This document shows, one piece after another, positions 14,763 through 23,904 of a DNA stretch of 43,162 nucleotides. The position numbers and the translations under genes were made by a program. Below the pieces are notes generated by a model that saw only the letters and a list, made by a program, of their open reading frames with translations, was not told where the DNA came from and did no database searches. The stretch spans positions 1 to 43,162 of the forward strand of contig NZ_QMEA01000043.1 of NCBI RefSeq assembly GCF_012912105.1, given 5' to 3'. This DNA comes from Brasilonema sp. UFV-L1 (lineage in GTDB: Bacteria > Cyanobacteriota > Cyanobacteriia > Cyanobacteriales > Nostocaceae). Numbering within the stretch: the first letter of the stretch is position 1; every line of letters starts with the position of its first letter.

Positions 14763-16831
14763 AGCTGACTTCGATTAAGCTTTGTAACTTTCGCTCTTTT
14801 TATGGCAAGACACCAGAAATCATTCTTGCAGGAGGAGAGACTCGCAACACAACAATTATTCACGGTAATAATGGTTCCGGAAAAACGAGTCTGTTGAATG
14901 GGTTTACTTGGGTGTTGTATGAGAAATTTAGTGCAGCTTTTGCATCGACTGAACAGTTAGTGAATAAGCGTGCGATCGCCGAAGCGAAACCTGGGCAAGT
15001 TGTAGAATGTTGGGTTGAGGTGGAGTGGGAACATGACGGCAAACGCTACAATGTGAAACGCATATGCCGAGTTTATAAAAATGAAACCGACTTCAACGTT
15101 ACCAAAACAGAATTGCGTATGCAGGTAGCTGGGGATGATGGACGTTGGTATTTTCCACCTCAGCAACCAGAAGATGTGATTGGGCAAATTTTACCTATAA
15201 GTTTACATCAATACTTCTTCTTTGATGGTGAACGCATCGAAGAGATTGTTCGTTCTGACAAGAAAGCTGAAATTGCTGAAGCCACAAAGATTTTTTTAGG
15301 CGTAGAAGTGATTAACCGTTCCATCAATCACCTCAAGGAAGCCAAAAAAACTCTGGAGAATGAGTTAAGGGCGATTGGTGACTCAGAAATTAAACAACTT
15401 TTGAAACAGCAAAATACTCTCGATCAGGAAATTGAGCGTATCACAAAGCGACAAACAGAAATTAAACAAGAGTTAGAATATCAAGAAACTTTTAAAAAAG
15501 AGACAAGCAACCGCTTAAGAGAACTTAGTGCTGCCAAGGAATTAGAAGAAAGACGAAGAGAATTAGAAAAACAAAAAGCATCATCTCAGGAAAATCTCAG
15601 AGAAAGTCGGGAAGCGATTAAAAAAGCTATTTCTGCACGCGGTTATACTATATTACTGTCACAAAACACAGCACAATTTCGAGAAATCATAGATGACTTG
15701 AAGCAGCGAGGTGAGTTAACGTCTGGAATCTCACGGGAATTTGTGAATGAGTTACTCGACACTCAACGCTGTATTTGTGGTGCAGATTTACGCGAAGGAA
15801 GTCACTCACACGAGAATGTGAGAAAATTATTAGAGAAAGCGGGTTCTTCAATTGTGGAAGAAACAGCTATCCGTATGAGTGCTCAAGTCGATGAAATTGA
15901 TAAGCAAGCAGTGAGTTTTTGGTCAGAAATTGATAGAGAGCAAGCACGGATTAATCAGTTAAGACAAACTATATCACAAACTGAAGGTGAGTTAGATAAT
16001 ATTCAGGAACGATTGCGAAAAGATACCAATGAAGAAATTAGCAGTTTACAAAAGCGGTTAGATGAGATTGAAGAGAAAATTAGAGATTTGATATTAGAAC
16101 AAGGAGCAAATCAGCAACAAATAGCGAACTTGAAAACTGACTTGGAAGGTTTGAGAAAACAAATCGCCAAGCAAAAGCTGAATGAAGATAGACAAGCACT
16201 GGCGCAACGACGCATCAGCGCAACTCAAGATGCTATTGAACGGTTAACAGAAGTCAGAAACCGTCAAGAAAAGCAGTTTCGTTGGCAATTAGAAAAGCGG
16301 GTACAAGAAATCTTCAGCGAAATTTCGTTTACACCTTATATTCCTAAAATCAGCGAGAAATATGAACTGACGCTGGTGGAAAATACAGCAGGGATCGAAA
16401 TGCCAGTTGCAGCTTCCACAGGAGAAAATCAAATTCTCAGTTTATCTTTTATTGCCAGCATTATCGACAGGGTACGGGAATGGAGTGAAAAGAAAAAAAT
16501 ATTGCTGGTTCCTGATAGTAGTACTTTCCCAATTGTTATGGATTCCCCCTTTGGGAGTTTGGATGAAATCTCTCGGCGACAAATTGCAAAGACAATTCCC
16601 AAATTAGCAAATCAGTTAATTGTCTTGGTGACTAAGACGCAGTGGCGGGGTGAAGTAGAAGAAGAGATGACAGATAAAATTGGTAGGGAATATGTGCTGA
16701 CATACTATTCTTCTAAGCCTGAGTGTGAACAGGATTATATTGAGTTGCGTGGGGAACGATATCCTTTGGTGAGACAAAGTCCGAATGAGTTTGAGTACAC
16801 AGAGATTCTTGAGGTGGTGCGGGAAGGGTAG
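14759..16831 (+). CDS. SMC/Rad50-like AAA ATPase, DndD-like paralogue
   Basis: 690 residues. Walker A GNNGSGKTS is near residue 36. A conserved YFFFDGERIEEI follows, then IFLGVEVIN. A long coiled coil is interrupted near residue 338 by a Cys pair (RCICGADL), like a zinc hook, and continues to about residue 520. The C-terminal half-ATPase has the signature STGENQILSLSF and Walker B/D-loop IVMDSPFGSLDE. The same landmarks (FDGE, LGLE, GEKQLL, DTPLGRLD) occur in the dndD product at 24481, so the two are related. Its role in the Dnd island is unknown. DNA sensing, or a substitute restriction partner, is plausible. Confidence 0.82.
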   Translation: MKLTSIKLCNFRSFYGKTPEIILAGGETRNTTIIHGNNGSGKTSLLNGFTWVLYEKFSAAFASTEQLVNKRAIAEAKPGQVVECWVEVEWEHDGKRYNVKRICRVYKNETDFNVTKTELRMQVAGDDGRWYFPPQQPEDVIGQILPISLHQYFFFDGERIEEIVRSDKKAEIAEATKIFLGVEVINRSINHLKEAKKTLENELRAIGDSEIKQLLKQQNTLDQEIERITKRQTEIKQELEYQETFKKETSNRLRELSAAKELEERRRELEKQKASSQENLRESREAIKKAISARGYTILLSQNTAQFREIIDDLKQRGELTSGISREFVNELLDTQRCICGADLREGSHSHENVRKLLEKAGSSIVEETAIRMSAQVDEIDKQAVSFWSEIDREQARINQLRQTISQTEGELDNIQERLRKDTNEEISSLQKRLDEIEEKIRDLILEQGANQQQIANLKTDLEGLRKQIAKQKLNEDRQALAQRRISATQDAIERLTEVRNRQEKQFRWQLEKRVQEIFSEISFTPYIPKISEKYELTLVENTAGIEMPVAASTGENQILSLSFIASIIDRVREWSEKKKILLVPDSSTFPIVMDSPFGSLDEISRRQIAKTIPKLANQLIVLVTKTQWRGEVEEEMTDKIGREYVLTYYSSKPECEQDYIELRGERYPLVRQSPNEFEYTEILEVVREG

Positions 16832-17462
16832 TTTTTCAACTTTCAGACACAAACACAAAAGCTACAAACACAAAAGACACAAACGCAATGTAGAGACACG
16901 AAACCTCGCGTCTCTACAGCGTGTTTGCGTGAGTTGATAGAAGTTATAAACAAAAGAAGCGTAGAGAATGCAAAAGAGTAGAAAAGAGAGTGCTGTTGCT
17001 TCCGATGGAAGAAATACAACAAACTCACTTAATGGTAGTTCAAGAACTACATCAATATTGGGTAATGGTTTTTAAAAACTCTTCTCTCGCTGTTCTAATC
17101 GCCTCTGTTGTTACTCTATCAACTCAGAGCGCCCTTACTTTTCCTAACCTTGACAATCTTTGGGCTGTAGATTGTCTTCACCAGATAACACCCTAATGCT
17201 TGGAGAACTACTATCTAAAAGTTTCTATGTTTATTGTACTATCACACGTGGAGAGTTTGTGGTGTGATGCTGGACACTTTGTCATAAAGTTTTGTGAAGT
17301 GCGGTGAGACTGCTTTTGGAGAGATAAACAGTAAAGACGTGCAGGATGCAAAGGGGAGAAAGTGCGAGTTAAGTATCTGCTGTATGGTTAATCAACAGAA
17401 ATCGCAAGAAGTTAAAGTTGAAGCAATAGTATCGTGAAAACACTTTAGCAAAACATTGGGTT
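16832..17462. other. repeat-bearing intergenic region
   Basis: It starts with ACACAAA-type tandem repeats (about 16843-16886) and a hairpin repeat (16889-16918). An open frame at 16990-17196 (69 codons, one hydrophobic stretch) has no ribosome site and no recognisable family. I leave it uncalled, though it could be a decayed gene. Confidence 0.4.
16889..16918. repeat. TGTAGAGAC...GTCTCTACA dispersed hairpin repeat
   Basis: TGTAGAGAC at 16889-16897 is the inverted copy of GTCTCTACA at 16910-16918, with a CGAAACCTCG-like centre. Sequences of this form are a familiar dispersed palindrome in filamentous cyanobacteria. Confidence 0.6.
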
Positions 17463-18032
17463 ATGGTTGCAAGTTCAGAGCGTCAGTACATGACACCTCA
17501 GGAGTACTTGGAATGGGAAGAACGCCAAGACATTAAGTACGAGTACATCAACGGCGAAGTTTTTGCCATGACTGGCGGTACTCTTCCCCATACTACCATT
17601 GCTCTCAACCTGGCTTCGGCATTAAAAAGCCATCTCAGAGGTGGTGGCTGTCGTGCTTTTATGGCGGATGCGAAAGTAGGCGTATCGGAAAACGGATCAT
17701 TTCACTACCCAGATGTGGTTGTTAGCTGTGATCAACGAGATAGACAGGCGATGAAATTCCTTCTCTACCCTTGTCTGATTGTGGAAGTCCTTTCGCCTAG
17801 TACAGAGGCTTACGACAGAGGCGGTAAATTTTACCAATATCGCCGCATTCAGACTTTAAGAGAATACGTTCTTATTGATGCTGAAAAAATCAGTGTAGAA
17901 TGCTTCCGATTTAATGAAAAAAGTATCTGGGAATTACATCCCTACGAGGAGGGGGATGAAGTTCACTTAACCTGTGTTGATTTTCACTTTCCTATATCTT
18001 TGGTTTATGAAGATGTGGAGTTTTTGAGGTAG
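17463..18032 (+). CDS. Uma2 family (DUF820) putative endonuclease
   Basis: 189 residues. The opening [31 protein letters not shown], then HYPDVVVSC near residue 80 and [24 protein letters not shown] near 105, are the conserved Uma2/DUF820 blocks. The Asp and Glu of PDVVV and IVEVLSPST are the presumed PD-(D/E)XK metal site. This family is greatly expanded in cyanobacteria and of unknown cellular function. It lies inside the Dnd island, but there is no specific evidence that it belongs to the system. Confidence 0.9.
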   Translation: MVASSERQYMTPQEYLEWEERQDIKYEYINGEVFAMTGGTLPHTTIALNLASALKSHLRGGGCRAFMADAKVGVSENGSFHYPDVVVSCDQRDRQAMKFLLYPCLIVEVLSPSTEAYDRGGKFYQYRRIQTLREYVLIDAEKISVECFRFNEKSIWELHPYEEGDEVHLTCVDFHFPISLVYEDVEFLR

Positions 18033-18196
18033 GCGTAGTTTTAACAGAAATGAACCGCTCCAGGCGCAGAGGACGCAGAGGGAAAAGAGTGCGATCGCTG
18101 CTTTGTTGGTATAAAATTATGTTGTTATAAATGTGATCACTAGAAGCTTTCAGTTAAAATTGCAACAAAATAAATATCCACATAGATATTCACATC

Positions 18197-18658
18197 ATGG
18201 CTGCAAATAGAATCAAAATTGCTAAAGATAAGGTTGAATTAGTCAAAGGTTTAGTTGCATCAAAAGACACAACTGGTCCCTTTAACACTTATGTAGAAGT
18301 GATGGTGTTTGCAGCAGCATTGGGAGCAAAATATAAAAAGCGAGTTCCTTTAGAGGGAGTTGCTAAAGATTTATCTCCACTACGACAAGATTATTTTACT
18401 AGCAGCTTCGCTCTGTTGATTAATTTATTGGCTATTACCGAAATAAAAGACATCAAAATTCTAGGTGATGATGAAGTAGCTGACGAGCAACGCATTCATA
18501 TTTTTGAAGAGTATGCCAACGGTGGACTGGAAATTTTGCAAAATGAACTGCGGGGAGCGGTAGATTATTCCGAGCGGCTTCTATTAATTCTTAGTTCTGA
18601 AAGATTTAAACATGAGGGTGAAGAAGAGGAGTTTAATCTCAGTAAATTCCTCTCCTAA
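18197..18658 (+). CDS. DNA phosphorothioation-associated protein 4
   Basis: 153 residues, no signal or TM. The pattern RIKIAKDKVELVKGLVASKDTTGPFNTYVEVMVFAAALG and the C-terminal ILQNELRGAVDYSERLLLIL fit a small family found with dnd genes (Dnd-associated protein 4). Its biochemical role is not established. It converges on the DndB paralogue at 18711. The assignment rests on remembered family resemblance plus context. Confidence 0.72.
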   Translation: MAANRIKIAKDKVELVKGLVASKDTTGPFNTYVEVMVFAAALGAKYKKRVPLEGVAKDLSPLRQDYFTSSFALLINLLAITEIKDIKILGDDEVADEQRIHIFEEYANGGLEILQNELRGAVDYSERLLLILSSERFKHEGEEEEFNLSKFLS

Positions 18659-18710
18659 TCAACCTAGATTTGACTTTCTTTACAATTGCAATTATTTTTG
18701 TACTACTTTA

Positions 18711-20279
18711 TTATTCTGTATCCAGTTCATCATCTTCGGAGCTTTGTTTTGCTAAAGATTGACTATATAATTCAGGCAAGCCAGCAGCAAGCACAGCAGA
18801 AAACCTTTCACGAACGAGCTTATCTTTTTGCTGACTATTCATTTTTTCATGCTCTCTTCCATAGAAAGCAACAGTACTATATCCTTTGTATAATGCGTTG
18901 TAAGCATCAGTACAACCTGCCCACTTAACTTTATTCGTATCTGCACTAAAGAAATTTAGTAGCTTTCGCTTTGACAACATTGGATAACCGTTGGCAGTGT
19001 CTATTAGCGTTTTACGAGAGCCGAAGTACCACAAGCACAACAAGGAAAATATTCTATCTTCTACAGCTCTTGCAACCTTAATTTTATCATTTCCAGGATT
19101 TATAGCTACAAATGTCCATAATCGAAAGGGGTAATCAGGCAAATTGGCATCTACTCTAAGAACATCTTTGTCATATAGTCTATCCAAAAAGTTCAACACG
19201 TCATCTATATTCCCTAAATTTGTATCTTTGCCTTTATAGTCAAATTCCACCATTCTCCCCAGACGAATCATAGCTTTTTGGAATATAGCTTTGAAAGCCC
19301 ACTGATTTTCTTTCATCCTAGCAATAGCATCTTGGTGAGCTAGTATTTCTCGTTTATTCCAATCACTGTCTCTGGCAATTTCCTGCTCTCGAATAATTCC
19401 TTTATGTTTATTTGTTTGAGCTTGGAACTTCCCAAAAGTTCCCTCTATCAAATCATGTTCACGAGCATACTTGAGCAAGTTTCGGTATGGCTTAAATTCT
19501 AGTAAAAGTTTTACCAGCCAAGGACGAAAGTTGACTTTAAAACCTTCTATTGCGGAGTCAAGGTAATTTTCTGGTATTCGCACAAATGGTGTAACTGGTT
19601 CTCCATCTTCATCACAGTAATCTTCTACATAATATTCCTTGAGGGAACGCCCCTCATACTGAACTTCTTGATCATTTCTACCGAGTGCAGAGTCAATACT
19701 TTCGAGAAAATCGAAAACTTGCTTCTTTTCCATTGGATCGCGTGGTGGTTTTAGATCCAATATTGCCGAAACCAATAAATCTAAATGAACTAACGAATTC
19801 AAATAGTAGGAACTATCAAACCGATTTGAGTCGTCTTGCCAGCGCACGAGAGATAGAGGAAGCCTATCTTTCGCATCTTTAGCTGTACTTTCAGTCAGTA
19901 ATGTTCTGACACATTGTGCGCTAATGCTCTTGTCATCAAGGATTAGCTCTCTAGCTTTATCTACTGTCTTAGCATTTTTATTCAAGTCAGTGAATAATTC
20001 ACGAGCAATTCCCCGAATAGAATAGTCAGCTTCACTCTGAACATTCTGGAAACCAGCACTCTCGTGAAGCAAAACGAACAAGACTGGAATTTTAGTTTGT
20101 TGTTCAACTGTACGGAGAGTACCGCCTCTAAACTTTTGATCTTCACGGAAAGTACGGAGTGCCCAAAGACGATGTTGTCCATCTACAGCTACTGCTAATA
20201 CTCGATCTTCATCCCACCGAAGTCGAGCAGAGAGTCCAAAAGAAACGAATTGAACACCATCAAAGTTAGAAACCTTCAA
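18711..20279 (-). CDS. DGQHR domain protein, DndB-like paralogue (frameshifted N-terminus)
   Basis: 522 codons from a TTG that has no ribosome site. The DGQHR motif is at about residues 34-38 (AVAVDGQHRLWALR), unusually close to the start. The missing N-terminus lies just upstream in the other frame (20266-20394) with a good ribosome site. The two frames meet at TTC TAA C, where dropping one T gives a continuous protein reading GFNFDGVQFV. So the gene is either broken by one inserted base or read by +1 frameshifting. DGQHR/DndB proteins associate with phosphorothioation loci, and DndB itself is reported as a repressor of dnd transcription. It lies 75 bp downstream of the intact dndB-like gene in the same direction. 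Confidence 0.82.
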   Translation of the reverse strand: MKVSNFDGVQFVSFGLSARLRWDEDRVLAVAVDGQHRLWALRTFREDQKFRGGTLRTVEQQTKIPVLFVLLHESAGFQNVQSEADYSIRGIARELFTDLNKNAKTVDKARELILDDKSISAQCVRTLLTESTAKDAKDRLPLSLVRWQDDSNRFDSSYYLNSLVHLDLLVSAILDLKPPRDPMEKKQVFDFLESIDSALGRNDQEVQYEGRSLKEYYVEDYCDEDGEPVTPFVRIPENYLDSAIEGFKVNFRPWLVKLLLEFKPYRNLLKYAREHDLIEGTFGKFQAQTNKHKGIIREQEIARDSDWNKREILAHQDAIARMKENQWAFKAIFQKAMIRLGRMVEFDYKGKDTNLGNIDDVLNFLDRLYDKDVLRVDANLPDYPFRLWTFVAINPGNDKIKVARAVEDRIFSLLCLWYFGSRKTLIDTANGYPMLSKRKLLNFFSADTNKVKWAGCTDAYNALYKGYSTVAFYGREHEKMNSQQKDKLVRERFSAVLAAGLPELYSQSLAKQSSEDDELDTE

Positions 20280-20394
20280 TATTATCGGGGATGCGGCTTA
20301 AAATAGCACTATTTCCACGTATCTGTGCTAAATCGTACAAGACGACGTTTTCACTTAGCTGTTGCACAGCATCATTGCCATATAGCCATGCCAC
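20266..20394 (-). pseudogene. N-terminal fragment of the DndB-like paralogue, separated by a +1 frameshift
   Basis: 42 codons from a GTG at 20394 preceded by AAAAGGAG at 8 bases, the best ribosome site in this area. The peptide runs VAWLYGNDAVQQLSENVVLYD and LAQIRGNSAILSRIPDNIEGF and reaches TAA at 20266-20268. It reads smoothly into the downstream frame if one T is skipped. AAGG just before the shift point could act as an internal Shine-Dalgarno, as in prfB. Confidence 0.65.
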
Positions 20395-20468
20395 AAAGTA
20401 GACTCCTTTTATACATTATGTATCAAAGTAGCATAAGAATTGCTCTATAACCGAGTCATTATTAGTAA

Positions 20469-22067
20469 CTACAGAACGGCTGGAAGTCCTACTGCCTTCG
20501 GTTCAACAAACTTACCATCAAAACCTATTGTTTTATCTTCAACAGTTCTAGCTTTAGCTAAATCCTTGCGAAGTTCCGCACGTTCCATCTGATCCTGAAT
20601 TCCACCCAGAACATATATCACTAACTTCGCAGCCAAATCCCTTCCAGCAACTTGTACTCGCTTTTTGTTTGGATCGTACAAAACGCCATACCAGAGAGAT
20701 TGCGGGTACTCCATACCACTGAAGCCGCCTTGCTGATCGAACTTCCGCAGCTTCTTAAAGATATCTGCTAGCAAAAACCCTTTTTTAAAAACCAAAATTC
20801 CAAGAGCTTGAGCTAATGCGACTTGAGCCACAGGACGGAAAAGCATATTTCCTTCACCTCCATCCTTCTCAAAGCTAAACCGTCGCAACTGAGAGGAATT
20901 CTCTTCTTCAAGAAGCTGATAACTGGGAAGGTTTGCCAAACAATCAAATAGTTTTTTGAATTCCTCAATCCCCTGCTCAAGTTCATCATTCTCTGGGCGC
21001 ATGGGAATGAGTCCTTTTTCCAAGGGTTTCCAGTGAGGGAATTTTTGCCCCAAGTATCGCTCAGACATATCTTGCAGAGCTTGTAGCGTCGTCAAAACCG
21101 TAGAATTTGCTGCAACTGTCGCACTATTCCAATTGACGCGAGGGTTGCGATCCTGGCGTTGTTCCAAAAGCGGATGGGAGGTAGCGATTTTTCTAGCAAC
21201 AATTGCAAAACCATCATCCTCATTCAGCTGTGCTAACTGCCCTTTAGTCAAGGGTGCAGCCATCAAGTTGACATGAACAAAGATGGATCTCACCCGTCGT
21301 CTTGCCTGGATACGGGTTTCGCCAGCAGCCACAGCACAGATAAACTCAATACCAATTTTTTCCTTGGGCAAGCTTTGCAAGTAAGCAGGATCTAGTTGGT
21401 ACTGTTCTATCAAATTAGCCACTGTGATAAAAGTGTCATCAGCAGTTTTATCTTTTTTGTAGCGCTGGAGTTTGCCTGTCTTGAGCAACTCCATCAGCCC
21501 CTGCACCCCCATCAATCGATGTTGACCATCCAGGGCATAAATAGTCACATCATCTTCAGAAATCTTGAGTAATCCTACTTTACCATCTTGATCTAGAGGG
21601 GTGAAATCGGTAGTAGATTTTTTGGCTCGCCCCTGGCTATCCCACTCAGCCGCTTTGGGATTATCCACCCACAGTTGGTTAATTACTACCAGAACCGGCG
21701 GAAACTTATGATTTTTCCGAGCTGCCAAATACTGTACTAAAGGTGCTTGACGTGACCAATCAAGAGGACGCTGTTGAATTTCATCAATGCTATCTGCGTC
21801 AATTTCAATATTATCAGTTTCTGGATTATACTTCTTCTGAAGCAGCGGTAAGCCAGAAGCGAAGTGAACACGACCTGCAAACCATTCCAGTGTAACAGAG
21901 CCAACATACGCTTCAGTACCACCCATCTCTGTTTTTTGAACGAGAATCTGATCCTTCTTCCCCAGGAACTTCTCCAGTAGTAAAGCCAGTACCTGTTTCT
22001 CCTTACTTTCCCGTTCCAGGTACTCCCTAGCGATTTCAATGGTTGGGTCAAATACACTATCATTCAT
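20469..22067 (-). CDS. dndB: DndB-like DGQHR domain protein
   Basis: 532 residues. The DGQHR motif lies in DVTIYALDGQHRLMGVQGLMELL near residue 180, followed by the conserved VHVNLMAAPLTKGQLAQLNEDDGFAIVARKI segment. It is longer than the roughly 350-residue DndB of the classical operon. DndB is not needed for sulphur insertion and is reported to repress the dnd promoter. The gene is transcribed away from dndC across a 218-bp region with three A/T palindromes, a natural place for such control. The family is clear; equating it with classical DndB is inference. Confidence 0.82.
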   Translation of the reverse strand: MNDSVFDPTIEIAREYLERESKEKQVLALLLEKFLGKKDQILVQKTEMGGTEAYVGSVTLEWFAGRVHFASGLPLLQKKYNPETDNIEIDADSIDEIQQRPLDWSRQAPLVQYLAARKNHKFPPVLVVINQLWVDNPKAAEWDSQGRAKKSTTDFTPLDQDGKVGLLKISEDDVTIYALDGQHRLMGVQGLMELLKTGKLQRYKKDKTADDTFITVANLIEQYQLDPAYLQSLPKEKIGIEFICAVAAGETRIQARRRVRSIFVHVNLMAAPLTKGQLAQLNEDDGFAIVARKIATSHPLLEQRQDRNPRVNWNSATVAANSTVLTTLQALQDMSERYLGQKFPHWKPLEKGLIPMRPENDELEQGIEEFKKLFDCLANLPSYQLLEEENSSQLRRFSFEKDGGEGNMLFRPVAQVALAQALGILVFKKGFLLADIFKKLRKFDQQGGFSGMEYPQSLWYGVLYDPNKKRVQVAGRDLAAKLVIYVLGGIQDQMERAELRKDLAKARTVEDKTIGFDGKFVEPKAVGLPAVL

Positions 22068-22070
22068 GGT

Positions 22071-22174
22071 AGTTTTTAAAAACTTAATGCTATAGGACAG
22101 CTTGATTGTCTAAAAATTTGGGTACATTGTAGTAAAATTTTTAAAAACTTTACTCTCCAAATACTTAAAAAAGT
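22071..22174. promoter_or_regulatory. three A/T palindromes in the dndB-dndC divergent promoter region
   Basis: AGTTTTTAAAAACT at 22071-22084 is a perfect 14-bp palindrome, starting four bases upstream of the dndB ATG. A related TTTTTAAAAA core followed by CTT is at 22138-22150. ATACTT-AAAA-AAGTAT lies at 22161-22176. They look like operators, possibly shared between the divergent genes. Confidence 0.45.
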
Positions 22175-22189
22175 ATTGTGCGATTTGAA

Positions 22190-22236
22190 ACCCACATAGG
22201 CGGCTTTTGTCTGTACAGCAGCAAATTCTATCCGCC
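22190..22236. repeat. solo degenerate REP copy
   Basis: ACATAGGCGGCTTTTGTCTG and the following CAGCAAATTCTATCCGCC resemble the REP sequences that flank the RAYT transposase at 23905-24443, with several changes. It is probably an old copy without its own transposase. Confidence 0.55.
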
Positions 22237-22285
22237 ATCATTTTAGAAATGAGGTAACACCGATGTTTCCACCAGGTAGAGAGAA

Positions 22286-23881
22286 ATGACTACAGCACAA
22301 CAGCCAGAAACTAAAGGTAAGCAGACTCGTACTGTAGCAGAGTTAGTAAACGATATCACAATTCTCTCCAATGAAATTCAACAATTGTATTGTCAAGACC
22401 AAATACCCTGGATTATAGGTGTATCTTGGGGGAAAGATTCTAGCACAGTATTGCAGCTTGTCTGGAGTGCGATCGCCGCTCTTGCTCCAGAAAAAAGAAC
22501 AAAAACAATCCATGTCATTACAACAGATACTCAGGTAGAAAATCCTATCGTTTCTGCTTGGGTTCGCAAATCTTTACAGCAGCTCAAGTCTGCTGCAAAA
22601 GAACAGGAAATGCCGATTGAACCGCATCTACTTCAACCAGTCGTTCAAGACACATTCTGGGTAAATCTAATTGGCAAAGGCTACCCAGCACCACGCAACC
22701 AATTTCGCTGGTGTACCCAACGCTTGAAAATTAATCCTGCTAACCACTTCATTCGTGAGATGGTTCGAGCAAACGGTGAAACAATTCTTGTTTTAGGGAC
22801 TCGCAAAGCAGAGAGTGCCAAACGTGCTGCCACAATGCAAAAGCATCAAATTGGTAGAGTGCGCGATCGCCTTAGTCCAAATGCCAGTCTACCCAACTCC
22901 TTAATTTACACCCCCATTGAAGACTGGAGTAACAATGATGTTTGGATCTATCTAAATCAGTGTGAAAATCCTTGGGGAAAAAGCAATAAAGAGTTATTCC
23001 ATTTGTACCGAGGTGCAACAGCGGATAATGAATGTCCCCTAGTTGTTGATACTTCCACTCCTAGCTGTGGTGATTCTAGATTTGGGTGCTGGGTTTGCAC
23101 ACTAGTCAATCAGGATAAGTCGATGGAAGCGATGATCCAGAACGACGAAGAGAAAGAATGGATGCAGCCTTTACTCGATATCCGCAATGAATTGGATGCT
23201 GAAGATGATCGCGATAAAAGAGACTTTAGAAGAATTTGGGGGGATGTTCAGCTTTTTGAACGCAATAAAGATGGAGAAATCTCCGTAGAACCAATTCCTG
23301 GTCCCTATACTAAATATTGGCGGGAACATTGGCTAAGAAAAGTTCTAGAAGCCCAAACACAAATCCGTCGCACAGCACCAAAAAATATGCGTGATATCAC
23401 TCTAGTTACTACAGAACAATTGAGTGAAATTCGCCGGATTTGGCTAGAAGAAAAACACGAATTTGATGATAGTTTACCCCGTATTTATAAAGAAGTGACA
23501 GACGAACCTTTTATAGATCCGCGTCCTGGTGCTGGTAACAGTCTCCTTGGTAGTGATGAATGGGCAGTGCTGGAAGAAATCTGCCAAGAAGATGTCATGC
23601 ATCTAGAACTCATGGCGAAGCTTTTAGACACAGAACGCCAGTATCGCAAGATGGCGCGTCGCGTGGGAATTTACGATGCACTAGAAAAATGTTTTAAGAC
23701 AAGTTCGCGTTCGCAAAAAGAAGCGATTGATAATGCCCGTTTAACACGTGATTTGAAAGAAGCAGTGACTCAAGGTGACGTGACAAAGGTAAAGCAGCTG
23801 ACTTTAGGTGATGCTCCCGTTTCTGAAAATGATGAAACAGCCAAACCGCAAAATTGGGCAAACATCAAATTTAAAAAATAG
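22286..23881 (+). CDS. dndC: DNA phosphorothioation protein DndC (PAPS reductase-like)
   Basis: 531 residues. The PP-loop SWGKDSSTVLQL is at about residues 48-54 (a Trp replaces the usual second Gly). FRWCTQRLK near 150 and CGDSRFGCWVC near 265 give the conserved Cys that bind an iron-sulphur cluster. DndC activates DNA with ATP and, with DndD/DndE and a cysteine desulfurase, replaces a non-bridging phosphate oxygen with sulphur. The Cys set and overall length fit the DndC family and exclude plain CysH. It heads the plus-strand dndCDE run; no dndA is visible, so a housekeeping IscS-type enzyme probably supplies sulphur. Confidence 0.93.
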   Translation: MTTAQQPETKGKQTRTVAELVNDITILSNEIQQLYCQDQIPWIIGVSWGKDSSTVLQLVWSAIAALAPEKRTKTIHVITTDTQVENPIVSAWVRKSLQQLKSAAKEQEMPIEPHLLQPVVQDTFWVNLIGKGYPAPRNQFRWCTQRLKINPANHFIREMVRANGETILVLGTRKAESAKRAATMQKHQIGRVRDRLSPNASLPNSLIYTPIEDWSNNDVWIYLNQCENPWGKSNKELFHLYRGATADNECPLVVDTSTPSCGDSRFGCWVCTLVNQDKSMEAMIQNDEEKEWMQPLLDIRNELDAEDDRDKRDFRRIWGDVQLFERNKDGEISVEPIPGPYTKYWREHWLRKVLEAQTQIRRTAPKNMRDITLVTTEQLSEIRRIWLEEKHEFDDSLPRIYKEVTDEPFIDPRPGAGNSLLGSDEWAVLEEICQEDVMHLELMAKLLDTERQYRKMARRVGIYDALEKCFKTSSRSQKEAIDNARLTRDLKEAVTQGDVTKVKQLTLGDAPVSENDETAKPQNWANIKFKK

Positions 23882-23904
23882 GGATTCAGTAAACCAGAAA
23901 CCAA

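Noticed and set aside
14759-16831. Calling the first SMC-like ATPase dndD itself
   Set aside because: The protein at 24481 has the better DndD opening and sits directly before dndE; the 14759 product is a paralogue with a Cys hook.
16990-17196. 69-codon frame between the DndD-like ATPase and the Uma2 gene
   Set aside because: No ribosome site or family; may be a decayed gene but cannot be supported.
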